This document shows positions 33,808 to 42,809 of a stretch of 64,000 nucleotides of DNA, in pieces. Position 1 is the first letter of the stretch; each line of letters opens with the position of its first letter. This DNA is from Actinosynnema sp. ALI-1.44. Its GTDB lineage: Bacteria; Actinomycetota; Actinomycetes; Mycobacteriales; Pseudonocardiaceae. The translations under genes were made by a program, and so were the position numbers. Below the pieces are notes generated by a model. It had not been told where the DNA came from, did no database searches, and worked only from the letters and a program-made list of their open reading frames with translations. Location of the stretch: contig NZ_MTQO01000054.1 of the NCBI RefSeq assembly GCF_001984155.1, positions 682,001 to 746,000 of the forward strand, written 5' to 3'.

Positions 33808-34855
33808 CCGCGAGCGGCACGACGGCTTCGGCCTCCGAGACCACCGAGGTGGTACTGGAGGCCGATGGTCTGACCAAGCACTTCCCGGTCCGCAAGCGCG
33901 GCCGGGAGGTGCTGTCCAAGGTGACCAAGGTGGTCAGGGCGGTCGACGACGTCAGCCTGTCGCTGCGGCGCGGCCGGGTGACCGCGCTCGTCGGCGAGTC
34001 AGGGTCGGGGAAGTCCACTGTGGCGAGACTGCTCGCCCAGCTCCACGAGCGGACCGCCGGGGACATCAAGCTGCACGGCGAGTCGGTCTCGGTGAAGTCC
34101 GGCCGGAAGTTCCGGGCGTACTCCCGGCGCGTCCAGATGATTTTCCAGGACCCCTTCGCGTCGCTGAACCCGGTGCACACCGTGCGCTACCACCTGACCA
34201 GGGCGCTCAAGATCCACGACCGGGCGGGCAAGTCCAAGCAGGACCTGGAGAAAGCGCTGGCTGACCTGCTCACCCGGGTGCAGCTGACGCCGCCGGAGCG
34301 CTACGTCGACAAGTTCCCGCACGAGCTGTCCGGCGGGCAGCGCCAGCGCGTGGCGATCGCCCGTGCGCTCGGCGCGGACCCCGAGGCCCTGCTCGCCGAC
34401 GAGCCGGTGTCCATGTTGGACGTCTCGATCCGGCTCGGCGTGCTGAACCTGCTGCGCGACCTGAAGCAACGCCTGAACCTGGCGATCCTGTACATCACGC
34501 ACGACATCGCGTCCGCGCGGTACTTCGCCGACGAGACGATCGTGATGTACGCCGGGCGTGTCGTGGAAGGCGGCGACAGCGAGACCGTCACGCAGCGGCC
34601 CGCGCACCCGTACACGCGGCTGCTGATCGATTCGGCCCCCGACCCCGACCAGATCGCCGCCCACAAGGCCAAGGCCGGGGACCGGGGGACCGGGGAGCCA
34701 CCCAGCCTGATCAAACCGCCGTCCGGCTGCCGGTTCCACCCGCGCTGCCCGCACGTGATGGACCGGTGTGAGACCGAACTGCCGCCGCGGTTCGACATCG
34801 GTGACGGCGACGGGCACTTCGCCGCGTGCTGGCTGTTCGCGCGGGAGGAGGGCTG

Positions 34856-34856
<1 letters not shown>
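33804..34856 (+). CDS. ABC importer ATPase (OppF/DppF type)
   Basis: A 350-residue ATPase, ATGA-coupled to the binding protein. Walker A 'GESGSGKST', Q-loop '[12 protein letters not shown]', signature '[15 protein letters not shown]' and Walker B '[12 protein letters not shown]'. The C-terminal oligo_HPY region carries the Cys-rich '[15 protein letters not shown]' segment typical of Opp/Dpp ATPases. It pairs with the second ATPase further down the operon. Confidence 0.92.
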
Positions 34857-35836
<980 letters not shown>

Positions 35837-35839
35837 GCG

Positions 35840-36823
35840 ATGGCCACACCGTCCGTCGTCGAGGCGACACCGGTCGCCGCGGCGTCAGTCCCGGCCAAGC
35901 GACGCAGGCTGCGGTTCGTCGCCAACCCGAAGGCCGCGGTCGGACTCGGCATGATGGGTTTCTTCGTCCTGCTGGCGATCATCGGTCCGATCATCGCACC
36001 TTACGACCCGTCGGCGCGGTCCAACGCGCTGATCGAGGGGCCGTCCGCCGCGCACTGGCTCGGCACGACGCACCTCGGCCAGGACGTCTTCAGCCAGGTC
36101 GTCTCCGGGACGCGCAGCGTGATCCTGGTCGGGTTGCTCGCCGGTGTCGTCGCGACGATCCTGTCGCTGCTGGTCGGCGTGACGTCCGGATACCTGTCCG
36201 GCGCCGGTTCGGAGAGCCTGTCCGCGCTGTCCAACGTGTTCCTGGTGATCCCGGCGCTGCCGCTGATCATCATCATCACGTCGATCCTGCCGGAGACCAC
36301 CGACGTCACGATCGCGCTCGTGATCGGGCTGACGTCGTGGGCGTGGGGCGCTCGTGTGCTCAGAGCTCAGACGTTGTCGTTGCGGGGCAGGGACTACATC
36401 GAAGCCGCCCGCGCGACGGGGGAGAAGACCTGGCGCATCATCATCTTCGAGATCATGCCGAACCTGACCGCGGTGATCGCGTCGAACTTCATCGGTACGG
36501 TCATCTTCGCGGTCACATCCGAGATCACGCTGGCCTTCATCGGCGTGAACACCAGCGGCGACAACTGGAACTGGGGCACGATCCTGTTCTGGGCCCAGGG
36601 CCAGCAAGCGCTCGCCCAGGGCGCGTGGTGGTGGTTCGTGCCAGCCGGTCTCGCCATCGCGCTGCTCGGCACCGCGTTGGCGTTGCTGAACTTCGGGATC
36701 GACGAGTTCGTCAGCCCGCGCCTGCGCGGCAGCGGCAAGTCCAAGGTCAAGACGGCCGACGGGCGCACCGTGAAGATGCGCGTCGGTTTCACCCCGGTGC
36801 TCGGCCCGAAGGACACGCCATGA
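35840..36823 (+). CDS. ABC importer permease (DppC type)
   Basis: A 327-residue DppC/OppC permease. A cytoplasmic N-terminus of about 35 residues is followed by the first helix 'AVGLGMMGFFVLLAIIGPII', the motif 'LGTTHLGQDVFSQVVSGTR' and EAA loop 'YIEAARATGEKTWRIIIFEIMPN'. Three bases separate it from dppB. The following gap of 154 bases holds no gene I can support. Confidence 0.92.
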   Translation: MATPSVVEATPVAAASVPAKRRRLRFVANPKAAVGLGMMGFFVLLAIIGPIIAPYDPSARSNALIEGPSAAHWLGTTHLGQDVFSQVVSGTRSVILVGLLAGVVATILSLLVGVTSGYLSGAGSESLSALSNVFLVIPALPLIIIITSILPETTDVTIALVIGLTSWAWGARVLRAQTLSLRGRDYIEAARATGEKTWRIIIFEIMPNLTAVIASNFIGTVIFAVTSEITLAFIGVNTSGDNWNWGTILFWAQGQQALAQGAWWWFVPAGLAIALLGTALALLNFGIDEFVSPRLRGSGKSKVKTADGRTVKMRVGFTPVLGPKDTP

Positions 36824-36977
36824 CACCTCTTGTGTCAACGCCAGGATCGAACGCAGGCCGAGTGGCACCCAACCGCGCCTCAGGGGAACGTGACGCAAGC
36901 CAGCCATCGGTGCGCACTGAACTGGACGGTGCGAGCCAAGGTGACCAAGCGCGAAATTCCGGGGAGGCGGAACAGCG

Positions 36978-37988
36978 ATGAGCGATGCCGTGCTCGAGGT
37001 CAAGAACCTCGACGTCGACTACGGACTCGGCGACGACGCGGTGCACGCCGTGCGCGACGTGAACCTGACGCTGCACCGCGGCGAGGTGCTCGGCCTCGCC
37101 GGTGAGAGCGGCAGCGGCAAGTCGACTCTGGCGTACGGCCTGACCCGGCTGCTGCCGCCGCCTGGCGTGATCGCTGGTGGTGAAGTCGTTTACCACGGGG
37201 AGAACGGCGAGACCGCCGACATCATGCGGATGACCGACGACCAGTTGCGCGCGTTCCGCTGGGCGGAGACCGCGATCGTGTTCCAGGGCGCGATGAACTC
37301 GCTCAACCCCGTGCACAAGATCTCCACCCAGATGACCGACGTCATCAAGGCGCACGACCCCCGCTCGACCCCCCGCTCCCGACTCGACCGCGCCAGGGAG
37401 ATGCTCGCACTGGTGGGGATCTCGGCCGACCGGCTGGAGGCGTACCCACACCAGTTGTCCGGCGGCATGCGCCAGCGCGTCATGATCGGGATGGCGCTCG
37501 CGCTCGACCCGCGGATCGTGATCATGGACGAGCCGACCACCGCGCTGGACGTGGTGATCCAGCGCCAGATCCTCGGCCAGCTCATCGAACTGCGTGAGCG
37601 GCTGGGGTTCTCGGTGCTGTTCATCACCCACGACCTCTCCCTGCTGGTCGAGTTCTCCGACCGGATCGCGATCATGTACGGCGGCCGGATCGTCGAAGAG
37701 GCCCCGGCCGACGAGATCTACCAGGACTCGCTGCACCCTTACAGCGACGGTCTGCTCCACTCGTTCCCCGCGTTGCGCGGGCCACGCAGGGAACTGACCG
37801 GTATCCCCGGCTCTCCGCCGGATCTGCGCGCGATGCCGACCGGCTGCGCGTTCCATCCACGCTGCCCGAAGGCCTTCGACCCGTGTGCGGCGGACCTGCC
37901 GTTGCTTGGCATTCCCGAAAGCCATGCCGATGCCACGACCAACGGACAGCCGCGCACGGTGGCCTGCTGGCTGCACCCCATCCGCTGA
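36978..37988 (+). CDS. ABC importer ATPase (OppD/DppD type)
   Basis: A 336-residue ATPase with Walker A 'GESGSGKST', 'IVFQGAMNSLNPV' Q-loop, signature 'LSGGMRQRVMIGMALAL', Walker B 'IVIMDEPTTALD' and the C-terminal 'CAFHPRCPKAFDPCA' segment. It is preceded by GGGGAGGCGG. Together with the OppF-type protein it completes the transporter. Having the two ATPase genes separated by the permeases is a less common order than D-F adjacency. Confidence 0.92.
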   Translation: MSDAVLEVKNLDVDYGLGDDAVHAVRDVNLTLHRGEVLGLAGESGSGKSTLAYGLTRLLPPPGVIAGGEVVYHGENGETADIMRMTDDQLRAFRWAETAIVFQGAMNSLNPVHKISTQMTDVIKAHDPRSTPRSRLDRAREMLALVGISADRLEAYPHQLSGGMRQRVMIGMALALDPRIVIMDEPTTALDVVIQRQILGQLIELRERLGFSVLFITHDLSLLVEFSDRIAIMYGGRIVEEAPADEIYQDSLHPYSDGLLHSFPALRGPRRELTGIPGSPPDLRAMPTGCAFHPRCPKAFDPCAADLPLLGIPESHADATTNGQPRTVACWLHPIR

Positions 37989-38009
37989 CCGGTTCTGACT
38001 AGGAGACCT

Positions 38010-39431
38010 ATGGATACAACTGCGCCAACCGTCGGAACCCGATCCGAGGCAAGGGAAAGCGAAGATCCGATCGACACGCTGCCATCGTCGTTCCGGTGGG
38101 GTGTGGCGACTTCGGCGTACCAGATCGAAGGAGCGCACGACGAGGACGGGCGAACCCCTTCGATCTGGGACACGTACTGCCGCACACCGGGAATGGTGTT
38201 CGAGGGTGACAACGGTGACGTCGCCTGCGACCACTACCACCGGATGCCGGAGGACGTCGAGCTGATCCGTTCGCTGGGGGTGGACACGTACCGGTTCTCC
38301 GTGGCGTGGCCGCGCGTGCAGCCAGGCGGTCGTGGACCGGTCAACCACACCGGTTTGGCGTTCTACGACCGGCTCGTCGACGAGTTGCTCGACAAGGGCG
38401 TCGACCCGTGGGTCACGCTGTACCACTGGGACCTGCCGCAGGAGCTCGAGGACGAAGGCGGCTGGCCGGTGCGGGACACCGCGTACCGGTTCGCCGACTA
38501 CGCGATGCTGGTTTTCGACCAGTTGAAGGACCGCGTGCAGACGTGGACGACGCTGAACGAGCCGTGGTGCTCGGCCATGCTCGGCTACGCCTACGGCACG
38601 CAGGCGCCCGGCCGCAGGGACCTGCCCGCCGCGATCTCGGCCGTGCACCACCTCCTGCTCGGTCACGGCCTTGCCGCGCAACGGATGCGGGCCGAGGCCC
38701 CGCGGCCGGTCGAGCTGGGCATCACGCTGAACATGGGCACGTCGGATCCGGCGACGGATTCGGAACCGGACGTCGCCGCGGCACGCCGCGCCGACGGGCT
38801 CGGTGTGCGGATCTACATGGATCCGCTCGTGCACGGTCGCTATCCCGCGGACGTGGTCGAGGACCTCGCCGCACGCGGGATCCGGATCCCGGTCCGGCCC
38901 GGCGACCTGAGCGTGATCTCGGCACCGATCGACGTGCTGGGTGTCAACTTCTACAGTGGACACGTCTTCTCCGGCACCGACGAGGACGGCAACGACCGCG
39001 ACGCCGACGGCAACCCCGTCGAGCGTTCCGTCCCGCAGGGCCACCCGGTGACCGCGATGGGATGGGAGATCGTGCCGGACGCGTTCACCAGGCTGCTGAC
39101 GAGGTTGTCCGCGGACTACCCCGGGCTGCCGATGGTGATCACGGAGAACGGGGCCGCTTTCGAGGACGAGGCGGACGCGGACGGGTTCGTGCGCGACTTC
39201 GACCGGGTCGACTACTTCAACACCCACATCGGCGCGGTCGCGCGTGCACGTCAGGCGGGGGCCGACGTGCGCGGGTACTTCGCGTGGTCGTTGATGGACA
39301 ACTTCGAGTGGTCGTACGGCTACGAGAAGCGATTCGGGATTGTCCGGGTGGACTACGACACCCAGGTCCGCACACCGAAACAGAGTGCGCTCTGGTACCG
39401 CGACACGATCAAGCGGGTCCGCGGGCACTGA
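38010..39431 (+). CDS. GH1 beta-glucosidase, intracellular
   Basis: A 473-residue family 1 glycoside hydrolase without a signal peptide. Acid/base Glu184 in 'TTLNEPWCS' and nucleophile Glu379 in 'VITENGAAF'. Also the N-terminal 'FRWGVATSAYQIEGA' and C-terminal 'GYFAWSLMDNFEWSYGYEKRFGI' blocks. AGGAG precedes the start and the gene closes the importer operon, so it should split imported beta-gluco-oligosaccharides to glucose. A strong terminator follows. Confidence 0.95.
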   Translation: MDTTAPTVGTRSEARESEDPIDTLPSSFRWGVATSAYQIEGAHDEDGRTPSIWDTYCRTPGMVFEGDNGDVACDHYHRMPEDVELIRSLGVDTYRFSVAWPRVQPGGRGPVNHTGLAFYDRLVDELLDKGVDPWVTLYHWDLPQELEDEGGWPVRDTAYRFADYAMLVFDQLKDRVQTWTTLNEPWCSAMLGYAYGTQAPGRRDLPAAISAVHHLLLGHGLAAQRMRAEAPRPVELGITLNMGTSDPATDSEPDVAAARRADGLGVRIYMDPLVHGRYPADVVEDLAARGIRIPVRPGDLSVISAPIDVLGVNFYSGHVFSGTDEDGNDRDADGNPVERSVPQGHPVTAMGWEIVPDAFTRLLTRLSADYPGLPMVITENGAAFEDEADADGFVRDFDRVDYFNTHIGAVARARQAGADVRGYFAWSLMDNFEWSYGYEKRFGIVRVDYDTQVRTPKQSALWYRDTIKRVRGH

Positions 39432-39445
39432 GCACGACCGGCGAA

Positions 39446-39480
39446 GGGCCGCCTTCCCCCACCGGGGGAGGCGGCCTTTT
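39446..39480 (+). terminator. Rho-independent terminator of the importer operon
   Basis: GGCCGCCTTCCCCC pairs with GGGGGAGGCGGCC across a short loop and is followed by TTTT. AA pairs at its base on the other side, so it may work in both directions. Confidence 0.9.
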
Positions 39481-39644
39481 GTTGTGTTTACCGCTTCAAC
39501 CAAGTGATATACGAACAAAGATCAAACAGGATAGTTGTCCGGCATTCCACGCCGCCAGTAATTGGGAAACTTCCGATCTGTTCGGAAACTCCGTCCTGTG
39601 TCATGATGCGGACACGAGAGGGGGGAACAGACGGGGGTCGGGCC

Positions 39645-40913
39645 ATGGTGGATACCGTTCTCAGTGTTGTACTGCAGCACCACAACCGGTTGTTCCGTGA
39701 AATGCTGGCCGCGCACCTGGCACGCGAGCCCGATATCGCGATGTTGGGTACGGCCGCGTCGGGGCCGGAGCTGATCCAGTTGTGCGATCTGCGCAGGCCA
39801 ACCGTCGCGTTGTTCGAAGCGGACGCGCCCAGATGGAGCAACGAGCGGTTGGTTTCGTTGCTCCTCCCGCCAGGCCGGTTGATGCGAATGATCGGTCTGC
39901 ACCAGTCTTTGACGACCGCGCACGTGATCCGCGCCTACGAGGCCGGGGTGAGCGCACTCGTGCCGTACTCCGGTGGGCTGGAGCCGTTGCTCGCCGCGAT
40001 CAGGGCGCCGTCGTCGGCAATCGAGACAGCGCGGGCGAAGCGCGGTGGCGGGGACGCGCTCACCCAGCGCGAACTGGAAGTCCTGTACCTGGTCTGCGCG
40101 GGGTACCCGCCTCGGCAGATCGGGCTGGAACTGGGAATCAGCCCGCACACGGTCGAAAACCACAAGCAGCGCATCTTCAACAAGCTCGGCGTGCACAACC
40201 AGGCGCACGCCGCCGCGAGCGCGGTCCGGCTCGGTCTGCTGACCCAGGCGCAGGTCCCCCGCGTGGACAGCGCGGCGCAGGAACGGAGGCCAGGTCTGCG
40301 CGTCGTACTGCCCAAAGCCGAGGGCCCGATTGCCGACCGCGCGCGGGAAGTGCTCGACAAGCACCACATCATCGTCCTGGACCGCGAAACCGCGCCTGCC
40401 CAACGCGCTGACAAGGGTGGTGACGGCGATGGCGAGGGCAAGCGGGAATCCGTGGTGACCGTGTTGATCGACCCGCCGCCGACGAACTGGCGGGCGCAGA
40501 CCGGCCGGGGAATCGTGGTCATCGCCAGCCAGGAACCCAAACAGCACCTGTTGGCGCAGGCGGTGGCCGGTGGTGTCACCATCCTGCCCGCGGCCGTCGT
40601 CGACGATCTGCTGGCGCCTGCGGTCGAGGCGGCGAACACCGGATATGTGCTGATGAGCGCGGCGTACGCGCGGGCGGTGCTCGGCCCACCCGGCGGCGAG
40701 TGGCGCCGCTGGCAACTCGCGCTCACACCACGGGAACAGGAGATCCTGTCGGCGATCGCGCAGGGGCACACAACCAAACAAACGGCGAGGTTGCTGGGAA
40801 TCTCCGTGCGTACGGTGGAGAACCTGCAGGGCAACCTGTTCCGCAAGCTACGGGTGCACCGCAAAGCAGCGGCGCTGGTGGTCGCGCATGAACTCGGCTT
40901 GTTGGAGGAGTGA
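39645..40913 (+). CDS. Regulator with two tandem pseudo-receiver/LuxR-HTH units
   Basis: A 422-residue protein built of two similar halves. First half: receiver-like fold ('VLSVVLQHHNRLFREMLAAHLA') and LuxR HTH near 135-195 ('LTQRELEVLYLVCAGYPPRQIG'). Second half: degenerate receiver-like region (about 210-340) and HTH near 357-420 ('LTPREQEILSAIAQGHTTKQTA'). Neither receiver shows a conserved phospho-acceptor Asp. The start MVDTVLS follows GGGGG; in-frame ATGs at 39603 and 39606 are alternatives. No kinase is adjacent. TTCCGA/TCGGAA at 39571-39587 is a possible operator. Confidence 0.8.
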   Translation: MVDTVLSVVLQHHNRLFREMLAAHLAREPDIAMLGTAASGPELIQLCDLRRPTVALFEADAPRWSNERLVSLLLPPGRLMRMIGLHQSLTTAHVIRAYEAGVSALVPYSGGLEPLLAAIRAPSSAIETARAKRGGGDALTQRELEVLYLVCAGYPPRQIGLELGISPHTVENHKQRIFNKLGVHNQAHAAASAVRLGLLTQAQVPRVDSAAQERRPGLRVVLPKAEGPIADRAREVLDKHHIIVLDRETAPAQRADKGGDGDGEGKRESVVTVLIDPPPTNWRAQTGRGIVVIASQEPKQHLLAQAVAGGVTILPAAVVDDLLAPAVEAANTGYVLMSAAYARAVLGPPGGEWRRWQLALTPREQEILSAIAQGHTTKQTARLLGISVRTVENLQGNLFRKLRVHRKAAALVVAHELGLLEE

Positions 40914-40987
40914 GCGCGTATGCGAGGGCTTCTCCTCGTCGTGCTGTTCTAGGTGGCTCGGCGGATCGGTTCGTGGCGGGGAAGAGT

Positions 40988-41033
40988 GTCGTGAGCGTTT
41001 TTCGGGGTTAGAACCCCGACAACCACTCACGAC
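40988..41033. repeat. Palindromic intergenic repeat, family B, copy 2
   Basis: GTCGTGAGCG...CGGGGTT (40988-41009) pairs with AACCCCG...CACTCACGAC (41012-41033) at 19 of 22 positions around a two-base centre AG. Same plan as 7152-7200 (outer TCGTGAGTG-like arms, GGGTT/AACCC core). It follows the tandem-LuxR gene by 74 bases and may terminate it. Confidence 0.75.
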
Positions 41034-41651
41034 ATTGGTTTTGCTGGTGCTATTCGTGGCCACGCCGTCGCGGGTGACTGAGTCGCATTCGCATTGGCGC
41101 TCGACGTCGTTCATTTCCTCGCTATGTCGGTATGGCTCGCCGTGCTGGCCGCGACCGGCGCGAACCAGCGCGAACCAGGTGGTGATCAACGTTGGTGACC
41201 AACGCGCCGAGTTCGATGTGACCACTGTGGATGCGCGAATCCCCGTTCGGTGCTGTGCTGTGCGGTGGGTCCCGGTGTTCGGGCCGGGACCCACCTCCCC
41301 AGCGTCGTCTCGTCCTGCTCGAGCGCGGTATGTCGCCGGGGAATCGATGCCCGCGTGGAGAGGGCGTTCCGGGACGCCCTCGTGCCCAGGCGAGCGGTCA
41401 GGGGCCGTGCGACGTCCGTGGACATCGCACGGGCGGGTGGGTCCGTGTGCTGCTCCGGGGTCCTGGGGTGAGCCACGCCGGCACACCGACCAGCAATGTG
41501 CCGGCCTGGGAGGACTCCGGGACAGCGACCGCGGGTGGCCCACCCGCCGCCTGGTGGTTCCGCGCTTTTGTATGCAATCCGAATATGTCACCGGCCGTCG
41601 AAGGTCGAAATGACAAGAATCTCTTAGGACTGGCCGAGACCTACCAGGTGG
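41034..41651. other. Long gap, probably degenerate sequence
   Basis: No gene with sound codon bias in about 620 bases; open frames exist on both strands but have poor composition. One short stretch (41406-41470) reads 'RATSVDIARAGGSV' and shortly after 'GVLG', resembling the HTH start of a LacI-family regulator after a frameshift. The right end is locally AT-richer (around 41560-41630). It may be the graveyard of a lost regulator gene. Confidence 0.35.
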
Positions 41652-42809
41652 TCACGGCTTGTGGAACGAGCTGTCGTACGGCTGGTCCAACGCCGCTCGG
41701 CCGATCGTCGCCAGGATGTGGTCGTCGTTGTCGTGCCGGACGTAGAACGTGAGATCGCGCAGGATCCGCTCGACCGGGCTCGGTCGCACCAGGCACCGCG
41801 CGCCGCACGAGCGGACGCAGTGATCCACTGTGTCCAGTGCGAGGTGCTCCATCATGTGCCGAGCCCGGGTGGCCGCCAGCTTGGCCGCTGTGCTCACGCC
41901 GCGGTCCCACAGGTCCGCGACGTGCCGCAGCAGCAAGTGGCCCGTCTCGACCGCGACAGCCATCGATCCGATGCGGTGCTGCACATAGGGATCGGTTGCC
42001 TTGTTCTGCTGGTGGACGTACTCGATCGCGTAGGCGTACGCCGCCTCGGCCGCACCGAGGAAACTCGCGGCGTAGTGCGGTACGAACGCCGACTGCAGAC
42101 CCAGGCGCAGGTAGTCGCCGGGTAGTCCGATCCGGTGACTGTCAGGGATGTATGTCTGGTCGAAGCGTACGACGTGGCTCACCGTCGCCCGCATGCCGAT
42201 CGGGTCCCACCACGAGGGGTCGGTCGACACCGACGGGTCGGCCAGGTCGCACGCCAGCATCAGCACGCCGGTCTGCGAGCCGCGTGCGCCACCGGGCCCG
42301 TCGACGTTCACCAGCAGGACGGCCCAGTCGGCACCGGTCGCACTGGTCGCGAACGCCTTGCTGCCGTTGACGATCCACCCGTCGGCGGTCTGCTCGACGG
42401 ACGTGCCGAACCGCCGTCGATCACCCGGTTCGCCTGTCTGCGGTTCGCCGCTCCACGCCACCCAGCGTTCCCCGTGCCGGACCACACCTTCGAACCACGA
42501 GTCCTTCTGCTCCCGCGTGCCGAGCACGTCGATCATCAGCAACGAGTTGGCGTGGCCTTCCCAGCACCGCGCGAAGGACAGGTCGGCCGCCGCGAACTTG
42601 GTCGTGATCATCCACAGGCCGTGCGCGTCACCCTGGTACGGACCGAGCCCGAGCCCGCCGTAGGAGGCAGGCACGGTCGGCGCGTGCAGTCCGGCCGCGA
42701 ACAGGTCGTCGAAGTTCTCGCCGGGGAAGGACGCTGTCCTGTCGTACTTCTCCGCACGGCGGGCGAACGACTCGGCCAGCGGGTTGATCTCGGTACGCGG
42801 ATCGGTCAT
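41652..42809 (-). CDS. Acyl-CoA dehydrogenase family flavoprotein
   Basis: A 385-residue acyl-CoA dehydrogenase-fold protein: N-terminal helical domain ('FDDLFAAGLHAPTVPASYGG'), beta domain with 'WVAWSGEPQTGE' and 'WIVNGSKAFATSATGADW', and a C-terminal helical domain ending 'ILRDLTFYVRHDNDDHILATIGRA'. I see no clear catalytic Glu at the usual position, so a monooxygenase-like or other role within the superfamily is possible. It overlaps the upstream AroD-AroE-like gene by 4 bases, so the two are expressed together. Confidence 0.82.
   Translation of the reverse strand: MTDPRTEINPLAESFARRAEKYDRTASFPGENFDDLFAAGLHAPTVPASYGGLGLGPYQGDAHGLWMITTKFAAADLSFARCWEGHANSLLMIDVLGTREQKDSWFEGVVRHGERWVAWSGEPQTGEPGDRRRFGTSVEQTADGWIVNGSKAFATSATGADWAVLLVNVDGPGGARGSQTGVLMLACDLADPSVSTDPSWWDPIGMRATVSHVVRFDQTYIPDSHRIGLPGDYLRLGLQSAFVPHYAASFLGAAEAAYAYAIEYVHQQNKATDPYVQHRIGSMAVAVETGHLLLRHVADLWDRGVSTAAKLAATRARHMMEHLALDTVDHCVRSCGARCLVRPSPVERILRDLTFYVRHDNDDHILATIGRAALDQPYDSSFHKP

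Noticed and set aside
36824-36977. Short open frame in the gap before the OppD-type gene
   Set aside because: It has no ribosome site, poor codon bias and a low-complexity product; treated as a non-coding gap.
40888-41613. Open frame of about 240 codons covering the gap after the tandem-LuxR gene
   Set aside because: Third-position GC is poor, the product is rich in Ser, Arg and Cys without domains, and it runs through the family B palindrome.
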